NCBI GenBank assembly: GCA_902806565.1
Contig: CADCXA010000009.1
Span: forward strand, 124,001-188,000
Direction: 5' to 3'
Source of the DNA: Hypoxylon rubiginosum
Lineage: Eukaryota; Ascomycota; Sordariomycetes; Xylariales; Hypoxylaceae
DNA length: 64,000 bases
The notes beneath the pieces are model-generated. The model searched no databases. It saw only the letters and a program-made list of their open reading frames with translations, and was not told the origin of the DNA. Of the stretch, positions 24,001 to 34,834 are shown in pieces. Each line of letters begins with the position of its first letter. Position 1 is the first letter of the stretch. Made by a program: the position numbers and the translations under genes.

Positions 24001-27000
24001 TTAGTTTTAAAGTTATAAAAATTTATTTAAAGTTATTATAAAAACTTTATATTTTTTATATTATTTTATTAAATTTTTATATTTTTTATTAAATATAACT
24101 TTTAAAATTTAAACTATAAAAATAAATTTTATAAATAAATATTAATAATTTATAGTTTTAAATTTTTTTTAACTATAAATAAAATTTACATAAAAGTTTT
24201 TTTAAATAAAATAAGTATTTTATTAAATAAAAGTTAATTTTTTTATATATTATATAATATTTTATAAACTATTTTAAACACGTGTTTATATTATATAATA
24301 ACTTTATTTTAAATAATTAATAATATTTATTAAAAAAGATTTATTTTTATTAATTTTTTTTAAATATTATATATTAAATTATTATTTAAAATAATAAAAA
24401 TTTTAAACTATAAATAAATGGTTTTTTTACTAGGTAATAAAAACGTTATAATATTAAATAAAGTTATATATAATATAAATTTTTTTTTTAATTAGTAATA
24501 ATAATAAAGTGTTAAATATAAAAAGGTTTTTTTAGTTTTAATTAAGTTTTATAAATAAAAATATATAAAAAAAAAGGTTTATTTAATAATTATTATAATA
24601 ATATTATATATAATATATTAATTATTATTTAATATTAAAAACGTTTTATTATATAAATTTATTTTAATGTTATAATTATAATTTAACTTTTTTTTAAATA
24701 AGTAATTAATATAAACCTTTTTTTAATTAAATTAAAATAAAATAAAACTTGTTTTATTTTAATTTTTTAAGTTTATAATAATTATCTTAATTAAATATAA
24801 ACTATAGTTTAAATAAATAATTTTAATTAAATTAAATAAATTTTATATTTTATTAAATATTTATATTAAATTATTATATATAAACTTTTAAAATTTATTT
24901 TAAATATAAATTAAATTTTAAATATTATTTTTTTATAAAGCGTATATAAAAACGGTTTTTAATTAATAAATTAAACACTAAAAAAATATCTAGATATAAA
25001 ATAAATATAAAAAATAAATAAACGTAGTTTATTTAATTTTAATTATTTTTTATTAAACGATTATAAAAACTTTTAAAATATTTTATAAAAAAAAACGTTT
25101 AATAAAACTATATTTTTAATATTACGATTATATATTAACTATATTAAAAAAAAAGTGGATAATATTTTAAAGAAAATCTTATAAGGATTTTTTTTTAAAT
25201 ATAAGGTATTTATAAAATATTATATGTTATTTTTATAAAATAATTAATATTTATAGTATTAATTTATTAACCGCCGATTAAAAATATTTACGTTTTTTTA
25301 AAAAAATTCTTTTAATAGTTATTATTTTTTAAAAAGTTTTAAGCTTAGTAAATATCTTAAAATATTAAGTATTAAATATTATTATATTTTATTAAATTAA
25401 GTTAATTTTTAGTTTTAAAAATTAAAATAAAAAGTATTTATAAATAAAATCTTTTATTAGTTTTTAAATAAATAAAATATATTTAATTAAGTTTTTTTAT
25501 TATTTTTTATTTATATTTTATTTATTTCTTTTTTATATATTATTAAAATAAATATAAAAAGTTTTAATATAAAATATTTTAATTATTTTTATAAACTTTA
25601 TTATATTTAAATTATATTATAAAAGTTATATAGTTTTATTTTAAAGTTTTTATTATTAATTTAAAATTATTTTTAATATAATATCTTATTTTTTTTTTTT
25701 TTTTTAAATAGATAATTAAAAGTTAAATAAATAAATATATACTATAAATTAAAAATTTTAAAAAACAATATATTAATTTATATAGTTTAATAAAATAACT
25801 GTGTAAATATTTATTAATTTTATTATAAAATTAATTTTAATTTTAATTTTATTATAATAACGTTTTTTTTAATATAAATAAGTTATAATTTAATTATTAT
25901 TTTTATAAATATATTTATAAATATATTTAATTGTTTTTATAATAATATAAATTTTAATATTAATATATATTTAATATTTTTAATTAAAAAAAAAATTATA
26001 TAATATTATTTAGTTATTATTTTATTTTATTAATTTTAAATAACCTGGGATTTTAATATATGGTTTTTATTTATATATTAAATATTTATTTAATTTAACT
26101 ATAGTTTTAAAATAAAATAATTTTAAAAAGTTTTTAAAATAATAATTTTTAATTATATAAAACGATTTTAAATTCGCTATATTATAAAATTTATATATTA
26201 TATTAAATAATATTATTTATTATAAAATGTTATTTAAATTAATATTAATTTTTAAAATTTTAATTTATATAATATAATTAATATTTATAGGTTTTATAAA
26301 TTAATTATAATTTAATAATAATAAAGAAATTAAGTAATATATATAAAATAAGTTTTTTTTTTTAATATTTAATTATTTAAATTATATTATAGTATTTATT
26401 AAAATAGTTTTTTTTCATAATATTATTTAAAAGTATTTTTTATTTTTAGTTAAAAATATAAATATTAATATTAAATTAATTATTTATAATTTAATTTAAA
26501 AAAAGCTTATTTTTTATTTTTAATTAATTTAAATTAATAATAAAAATAATAAAAAAAGTTAGTTAATTTAAATAATAAATAATAACTATTAAATTTTAAT
26601 AATAATAAAATATAAATTTTTTACTATTAATAAATAAAAATAATAAATATATATTATAATTAATATTAATTAAATTAATATTATAAAAATTATTTTAAAA
26701 GGTTTTTTATAAATTATTTTATTTATATTTTAATTATTTTAAAGTAACTTATTTTATAATAATTTAAATATTAATTAAATATTACTAAAAAAATTAATTA
26801 AATATAAATAAAACCAATATTTTTTATTTATAATTATATAAATAATATTAAAAATATTATTATAAAAATAAGTTTTTTTTTTTATAACTTTTATTATAAA
26901 GTTATATATTTAAATTATAACTAGTTTTTTTATATAATTATATTAATATATAAATAAATAATATATATATTAAATAACTTATAAAAATATATATATAAAA

Positions 27001-29978
27001 AAATAATATTTTTTTTATAATAATTTATTTAGTTAAAATAATTTCTTTTTACTATTGGCTTTTTTTTATAATATTTAAAATAATATTAATAATATTTTTA
27101 ATTTTTAAAAAGTTTTTATATTATTAATTTAAATTTTTTTTAAAAATTATATTTAAATTAAATTTTAATATAAATTAAATTATAAAATTATTTATATTTA
27201 AATTTTTTAAATTATTTATAACTTTTTATATTTATTTTTAAATTATAATATATTTTTTAATATATAAATTATTTATATAGATTTTTTTAAAAAACTATAT
27301 TAAAATATTTAAATTTAAATTATTATTATTAATAACAGATTAATATTAAATAACTAATTATAAATTATAAAAATATAATTAAGTATATTTAAACCGTTTA
27401 TTTTATATTATTTTTAAAAAGCCGGTTATATAATATAAGGTTTTTTAAATTTAAAAACAATTAAAATTTAAATTATTAATATTATAATTAATAAATTTAT
27501 ATAAAATAAATATAAAAAAAAAAGTAAAATTAAATTACCAGATGTTTTTTTAAAACTTTTAAGTTTTTAAATTAAAACTAATTAATAATAACTATAAAAA
27601 CTTAAGAAATTTATAAATTTTTATTAGTTATATATTTTTATTTTTATAATAAAATATAAAAATTTTATTTTCTTTTATTTTTTTCTTAAAATATTTATTA
27701 AACTAATAAAATATATTATAAAAGTTATATTATTTATTTATAACGTTAATATTATAAATATTTATTTATAAAAATTTATTATTATATAATTAAGTTTTAT
27801 AATACTTAGTAAAATTTAATTACTTTTTATAATAAAAATATAAAAAATATAATAAATGGTTTTATTTTAAAAGTTATTAATTTAAAATTTAAAATAATTA
27901 TAAAAAATTTTAAAACTTAAACTATTATTATTTAATTACTTTATTTTTTTTAATTTTAAACTTTTAAAAACATTTAAATTAATAAAATATATTTAAATTA
28001 ATTTTATTTAATAGTTAATATTATTTTAAAATATAATATAAATAATAAATACGATAAAAATCTTTTATATAAAAATTAAAAGTTATTTTAAATAATATAT
28101 AAACTTTTTTATATTTAATATAAATTTTAATAAATTTATATATATTTATTATATAAAAATAAAAAAAAAATAAATAATATATAATTATAATAAGTTAATT
28201 TTAAATAATAATAAACTTTAAAAAAACTTAATTATATATTAAAATATAATAATATTTATATATTAAAAACAAATAAAATAATAGTAATTAAAAAAAACAT
28301 TTAATATTAATTAAAACTAAAAAATATAAATAAAAGGTTTAAATAAAAAATAAAAAAACTTATAAATAAAAAGAAATATATATAAGATTTATTTTTTCTT
28401 AGGTTAACGTTTTTAAAACGTGTTTAATATATTTTATTATAATATATTTTATTATATAAAAAATAAATAAAATAAGAAATTTTAAAAAAACAAATATATA
28501 TTAAAATTATTTAAATATTTAAATTATATATTAATATATTATTAATTTTTTTTAAATTTTATTAAAAACAGTTAAATATTATTAAAATATAATAATTAAA
28601 ATTAAACGTAAATATATTTTATTTTAATTTTTATTTTAATATATTTAATGTTATTAGTTTTTATTTAACTTTATATTTAATATTTTTAGGTTTTAAAAAA
28701 AGGTTAAACATTTTATTAAACCTTAATAAAATAAATATTAATATAAATTTTAATAAAAAACTTAAATTATTATTTATTATAATTAAATTAATTAATATTA
28801 ATAATAATAAAAAACTATTCTTTTTAAAAACTATAAATAAAAAAAGTAAACTATTTAATAAATTTATAAAAATAAAAGCTTTTTTATTTATAAATATAAC
28901 TAAAAATAATATTAGTTTATAAGAATTATTTTTTTAATAAAACCGTTTTTAATATAACTTATTAAAGTTTTAAAAAAGGTTAAAAAATAAGTTTTATTTT
29001 TATAATAATAAGTTTTTATTAACTAAAAAAAAGAAAAAACATTATAATATAAAACGGCTTTTTATAAAAAAAACATTAAAAAATCTATTAAAAAAGTTAT
29101 TAATATTATAAAAAACTTATATATATAATTAAAAACATTTATTATTAATAAAAATTTTAAAATATTATAATTTTATAAAATAACTATTTATATTATTTAA
29201 TGGATAATTATTAAAATTTTAATTTAAAAGGTAATAATTAAAGGTAATTTTTATAGAAAATTTATATAAAAAAAACAGAAAAAGATTTAAAATTAAATAA
29301 TAAAAAAATAATTTTATAAATTTAAAAAATATAAACTAGCAAGTTAATTTTATTTATTTAAAATCGGTTTTATTATTATTATTATTATTATTTTTAGTTT
29401 AATATTATTAATAAATAATTATTTTTTATTAATTTAAAATATAAAACTATTTAATAAACTTAATTTTTAAATAAATCTAATAAATATATATATATTTTTA
29501 AAAAAATAAATTATAATAAATAAAAAAATTATAATAATAATATATTAACCGTTAAAATAAAAGGTAATTATAATATTAAAAATAAAAAAAAATATTTATA
29601 TACTTTAAATTTAAAAAGTTTTTATAATTAAGTTTTAATATTAAAAAATACTTACTTTATTATATAATTTAATAAATTAAATAAATATTTATTATAAATG
29701 TTAAAAATTAAGTTATAGTTAAATAAAAATAAAAAAAAAGATTTAAATATAATAAGAATAAAAAAATAAGGAAATAAAAAAAAAGAAAAAAAATATATAA
29801 AAATAAAAAAATAAATCTAATTTTTTATTATATATAAATATAAATATAAGTTAATGTTTTATTATTAATATAATATAAAATACTTAAAAAATATCCACAG
29901 TTTAAAACTTAAATTAATATAAATAATTTATTTTTAAATTAATATATTTTATTTTTAAAAGTTTAATTAATTATAAAC

Positions 29979-30830
29979 TATTTATTTTTTAAATATAATT
30001 AATTAAGTTTTATTAAATATATTTATTATTTTTAAATGCTTTAATAGTTATAAGTTATTTATTTTTTAAATATATTTAATTAAATTTAATTAAATATATT
30101 TAAATTAAAATTAAAATTTAAATGTTTTTTTATAAGTTTTATAAATATAATAAAAAAAAGTTTAAATTAATTAAATAATAAAAATAATAATTACTTATTT
30201 ATTTTTTAATTATAGTTAGTTAAATTTAATTAATTATATTTAAGGTTAATTAAAAAATTAATATTTTTTTATAAGGCTTATAAACGTAATTAAAAAAGTA
30301 ATAAATTAATTAAATAATTAAAAATTAAATAAATAAAAGTTATATATTTTTTAATTATATTTAACTAAATTTAATTAATTATATTTAAAGTTAATTAAAA
30401 AATTAATATTTTTTTATAAGGTTTATAAATATAATATAAAAGTTATAAACTAATTAAATAATTAAAAATTTAATAATTTATTTTATAAATATATTTAGTT
30501 AAATTTAATTAAATTTATTTAAAAATATTTTAAATATATTAAAATCTTATTTTATATATTTATATATTTTTTTAAATATATTTAGTTAAATTTAATTAAA
30601 TATATTTAAAAATAATAATTAAAATATATTAAAATATTTTTTTATAAGTTTATATATTTTTTAAATATATTTAATTAAATTTAATTAAATTTATTTATAT
30701 TATAATTAAAAACCTAAGCCGCTTTTTTATAAGTTTTATAAATATAATAATTTTTAAATATATTTAATTAAAATTAAATAAATAATTTTAAATATTTTAA
30801 ATATTTTTTTATAAGTTTTATTAATAATAT
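29979..30830. repeat. Degenerate tandem repeat near the right end of the AT block
   Basis: A motif resembling TTTAAATATATTTAATTAAA, followed by TTTAATTAAATATATTT, recurs with starts at about 29979, 30056, 30195, 30340, 30478, 30560, 30650 and 30747. The spacings are 77-97 bp or 138-145 bp. A second box like TTTTTTATAAGGTTTATAAA lies between several copies (about 30124, 30262, 30410, 30636, 30722, 30804). The copies have diverged but remain alignable, so a satellite-like array pre-dated at least part of the mutation. Confidence 0.65.
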
Positions 30831-30984
30831 AAATTAATTAAATATTATAAATAAATAATTATAAAAATAATAATTAATAATATAATTTAAAATATTATAA
30901 ATTTTATAAAATTTATTTAATTTTAATTAAAAAGAAAAAAATTATATTATAAGTTTATATAATATTATATTTATTAAAATAAAA

Positions 30985-31170
30985 GTTATAATTAAAAGTT
31001 AAATTTATTATATTTTTTTATATTATATATAAAACTTATATTAATTAATTAATTATATTTTAACGTATATTTTTTAAAAAAAAAAGCTATAATTAAAAAT
31101 TAAATTTATTATATTTTTTTATATTATATTAACATTTATATTAATTAATTAATTATATTTTAATATATAT
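30985..31170. repeat. Two direct copies of an 86-bp unit, 101 bp apart
   Basis: Copy 1 begins at 30985 and copy 2 at 31086. Both read TATAATTAAAA then TTAAATTTATTATATTTTTT, then TTAATTAATTAATTATATTT at equal spacing. A few transitions separate them (for example ACGTATAT in copy 1 against ATATATAT in copy 2), consistent with unequal RIP loss of C/G. Confidence 0.8.
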
Positions 31171-31325
31171 TTAATAAATTTTTTATAAAATTAATTAATT
31201 TATTTTATTATAATTTAAAAAAATTAATAATTAATATAATTTAATAAAACTTATTTTACGTAATTTTTCTATATTATTTACACTTTTATAAACCTTGTTA
31301 TAATAAAACTGTAAAGGAAAACGTT

Positions 31326-31743
31326 AAAAAATACAGGGCGATTCTAAATATATGATTGGTCGGTGAAATTGTGGCAGTACTAATAAAATAAAGAGAAGTT
31401 GATCGGATATCCCGGGCAAAACTTAAGTGTCTCCGAACCGGTAGAGTTTCCTTGCCGTGTTGGCTTAGCCTATTAGTAGCCTAGCAGCCCTAGTCCACCC
31501 GCTATCATGTAGATCATAGCCCCACTCGGGACCCCCAGCTTACCTAAGCTTATTTGTACACCAACCTTGTACGGTATCGACAAGATCTTCAAGATTTCAA
31601 GATCGCAAAGGAATATTTCGTACCTTATCAGCTCTTATAACTTCTCCAAACCATGTTACCTCCAAGCCCGCCCATATTCTAACCTCTTCGACACACAACT
31701 GCCATAACCGTAACCGTAGCCATACGATCGCTCATCTCCAATC
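31326..31743. other. Transition from AT block to the zinc-finger gene promoter
   Basis: Base composition returns to normal within a few tens of bases. The remaining 400 bp is the presumed promoter and 5' leader of the downstream zinc-finger gene, which is therefore very close to the degraded block. No repeat or RNA gene was recognised. Confidence 0.5.
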
Positions 31744-32655
31744 ATGTCCGAATACTGGAAATCGACGCCAAAGTATTGGTGCAAGCACTGTAGCACTTAC
31801 GTGCGCGACACTAAACTCGAACGCGCGAACCACGAAGCCACCGCCAAGCACCAAGGCAACCTCAAGCGCTTTCTACGAGATCTACACCGTAACCACGAGC
31901 AAGAGCAGCGCGAAAAAGACCGTGCCAAGCGAGAGATCGAGAGGCTAAATGGTCTCGTCGATTCAGCATCTTCCGACCATGCGGCGAGTACTAGCAACCC
32001 AACCGCCGGAGGCAGGATGCCTCCTACGCATCAGCCACAAGGGTCCGGCACTCAGCGGCAGAGGCAGTGGGAACAGCTCGCTGATATGGGAATCGACGTC
32101 CCCACCGAGCTGAGGGGGGATATGGCCATGGCCGGCGAATGGACCGTCACCAACACGAAGATTATCGACAACGCGAACACGCCAAATCCCAGCGACTCCG
32201 ACACGAAGCCCCAAAATGCCGACGCTATCGCATCTGGCGTACGAAAGTGCCCAAAACGCGAGGCCGAAGAAGAAGAGGAAGAGAATGCGATCAAGGGATT
32301 GTTCAAGAAGCCTAGGAGATGGGGTCGCGATACGAAACAAGCTCCAGAAGATGACGCAGAGTTAGACGCGCTTCTTAACGAAACTCTGACGAAGCCGCAC
32401 AAGACAGAGGAACAGCTGCAAGGTCAATTCACAGACGAGGGTGAACTATCGAGTATTAAGAAAGAGGAACTCTCGTCTGGTATCAAAGAGGAGCAGACAG
32501 AGGATAGTCGAGGCTTAGCAGATACCGAACCAGCCATCAAGAGCGAATTCGGCACGGTTCCGATCAAGCAGGAAAACGGCGTGGAGGACGCACAAGGCCA
32601 AACACCTGCGGTGGTCTTCAAGAAGCGGAAGCCCAAGAATATTCGGCAAAGATGA
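31744..32655 (+). CDS. U1-type zinc-finger protein, WBP4/FBP21-like
   Basis: Probable nuclear pre-mRNA splicing factor. Single exon, 303 aa. The N-terminus MSEYWKSTPKYWCKHC opens a matrin/U1-C-type C2H2 zinc finger with ligands Cys13, Cys16, His30 and His36 (NHEATAKH), followed by the basic GNLKRFLRDLHRNHE and a charged helix (about residues 55-70). This start is characteristic of WW-domain-binding protein 4 (FBP21), a spliceosome-associated factor. No WW domain is visible, as expected for fungal members. The middle is low-complexity and acidic, with a short basic segment (LFKKPRRWGRD). The C-terminus VVFKKRKPKNIRQR is a conserved-looking basic tail typical of the family. Function is by resemblance. 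Confidence 0.85.
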   Translation: MSEYWKSTPKYWCKHCSTYVRDTKLERANHEATAKHQGNLKRFLRDLHRNHEQEQREKDRAKREIERLNGLVDSASSDHAASTSNPTAGGRMPPTHQPQGSGTQRQRQWEQLADMGIDVPTELRGDMAMAGEWTVTNTKIIDNANTPNPSDSDTKPQNADAIASGVRKCPKREAEEEEEENAIKGLFKKPRRWGRDTKQAPEDDAELDALLNETLTKPHKTEEQLQGQFTDEGELSSIKKEELSSGIKEEQTEDSRGLADTEPAIKSEFGTVPIKQENGVEDAQGQTPAVVFKKRKPKNIRQR

Positions 32656-34834
32656 GCTATGATGGGAAAGGAGTCCCATTCTAGTGAGGAAGACCCTGTT
32701 TTCTAGCCAGTCGCGGTACGCCTTTACCCTCCTTCTACATATTACGGACATAGTTCCTAGGCGAGGTATCCGTTTGTCGCTACGCAAGTACGGTAGGATG
32801 GAGAAGTCCCGAAACCGGCTTGCTAAAGTGGCAGCAAGAGCTCAAGATCATGCCATTCCATCCATGACTACCTACTACCTAAACTGCTGAGTAATCGGAA
32901 AGGGGAATAGTAGTGGTTAATTGTGATGTTAATACGAAGTAGTTGTAGATGCGGCAAAGGGCCGAAAACAACTTATACCTCCCAACCAGGCACAACCAGG
33001 CATTACCAGACCCTTTCACCCACTACTTGCACTGCTCTAAGAAAACATTAGGCTAGGTTAGAAATGAAAATAAATGAGCTTAACCTAATAGTATCATTAA
33101 TTTACTGTAAAATAAAACCGTGCCCCCTTCTCCTCGGAGTTTTGACTTTCAACTTTTCTAAGGATATGGGTAGTTGCATAAACTTAGAGCCAGAACTTCG
33201 GACTCGTGCTCTAGCCGCTGATGTGTATGTCTAAGTCCTTTGACATTGTGTCTAGCAGCCTTATAAGATTACATGGCAGGCTATAGGTGGGTATCTATCA
33301 AGCTTCAATCAGGTACCGGTTAACCACCTCCTGTGTATGTGTCTACGGATATTTAGGTATCTAATATTGGCGCCGGCTGCCAATACCTAGCGATGTCAAA
33401 GAGGATTCATTATGTACATACATGTAGGTATATGATATGTCTAACTTAGGTACCTCTTCATGTATTCACTTCTTTCATTGCCACTAGTAATAGCTCTATT
33501 ATACCGTTAAGAAATTGGTGGTATATTTTCGCTGACTATGTAGATCATGCTAGGTTGGCTATGGCGATCCGATGCTGGAGGCTGAAGCTGAAGCTTACGG
33601 GCTGGGACTAATGGCGCCGTATGGTCATGCCCGCATTGCTAGCTTACACAATATCTATTTTGAACTCGTTGTCGTTGGGAACACGGCGGAAGTGCAGTTT
33701 TCGAATTTGTCTTACCTAGCATGACTAGTGTAGTGATAATAAATTTATCTTATAGCTAGTTAGAGGTTAGAACACTCGGTCGTGTATTGGTGTGTCTTGT
33801 ACAGTGGCGGCTTACGAAAGTCCTAGTACCACACAGCTAGGAATCAAGAACGAATTTCGGTGTATCGCTCAGAGCAAGTTCAGAACAAATTGCTGCGGTG
33901 AACACAACATTAACTAAGCCGGCTACAACCTTCACAGAATATCACTCTCTTGGTCGCTTGGCATATTAGTAACCTATCGCCGCAAACCACGTGCCCCCAC
34001 GGCAAATCGTATACTATTTCAACCACGATACGATAAGTGATCATCGTGATATAATAAGCCGGCTAGTCTCGATCCAGGTGCCTACATACAATCTACTTAC
34101 TAACACCAGGCCGCCAAGGACGGGCATATATATATCTGTCAGTGTTCTCTGCCTATTTTGATTGCTAGTACGTACCGGATTTGTCTTTTCAGTACAGTAA
34201 ATGTGATACCGGTTTGATGGGATCAACAGCCCGCCGAGATGGGACGGTCAGGACGGTCAACCGACGTGACAACAGCCGCACTAAGCTGTAATCATAAAGC
34301 CCTCGACGAGCGTAAGAATTTAGAACGTCCCTCTCTGTCTTGGCGTTCGAGACTAGTGAAGGCTTCATTGGCGGATTACGACCGGAGTCTACGATGTGGT
34401 CGGTTCGAGCTGCGCTATTCTTCCCGTCCTCAGCTATGTGTGTGATGACCAGGCTGGGCAAAGCTGCCAAATTTCGCTATCCAGGATGAACTGCTGTGTA
34501 GCACAGACATGGTAGAACATTTGTCACCGAGTATGAGCATCAGCTGCAACTCTTTTCTTTCTTTCTCTCTCTTTATTTTTCTCCTCCCATGCAATCTTAA
34601 CTGTGCATACTGGTTCTTCACTTATTTATTTTTCTTACACCAATAATCATAATAGTCCTAGTAGGGGTCCGGGCAACTTTGTGGGGACGAGCTGCGTTCT
34701 GGGGAAACCCCTTGGTCATACGGCTGCCATACGGCTCGTACCTACTTTCATGGATTTGACTGTGATAAGCGGTAACTAGCTCCTTGCCCAGCGACTATTC
34801 AGTGTCCAATCCAAATACCTAAGTAGTTTAATGG
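32656..34834. other. Intergenic region, no gene seen
   Basis: 2.2 kb of mixed-composition DNA between two plus-strand genes. Short open frames on both strands lack protein-like composition. The last few hundred bases are the presumed promoter of the membrane-protein gene at 34835. No tRNA or repeat of note was recognised. Confidence 0.5.

Larger units (their letters stand above)
16977..31325. other. 14.3-kb AT-rich, RIP-degraded block without genes
   Basis: Composition changes abruptly at about 16977 and reverts at about 31310-31335. Between these points almost all bases are A or T and no open frame of useful length exists on either strand. The few remaining C are mostly followed by T or G (AACTT, ACGTT) and the few remaining G are mostly preceded by A or C (AAGTT, ACGTT); CpA and TpG are scarce. 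This is the expected end state of RIP, which converts CpA to TpA on both strands of duplicated DNA in many Pezizomycotina. The block is therefore most likely one or more transposons, or other repeats, mutated beyond recognition. It is probably heterochromatic. A regional centromere fragment is an alternative. No family of origin could be recognised. Confidence 0.88.

Noticed and set aside
20944..31170. CRISPR array or phage-like repeats in the AT block
   Set aside because: Repeats are degenerate or simple, spacers are not unique, and the DNA is nuclear and fungal.
16977..31325. Mitochondrial DNA insertion as the source of the AT-rich block
   Set aside because: No mitochondrial gene fragment or usable open frame is visible, and the CpA/TpG depletion points to RIP instead.
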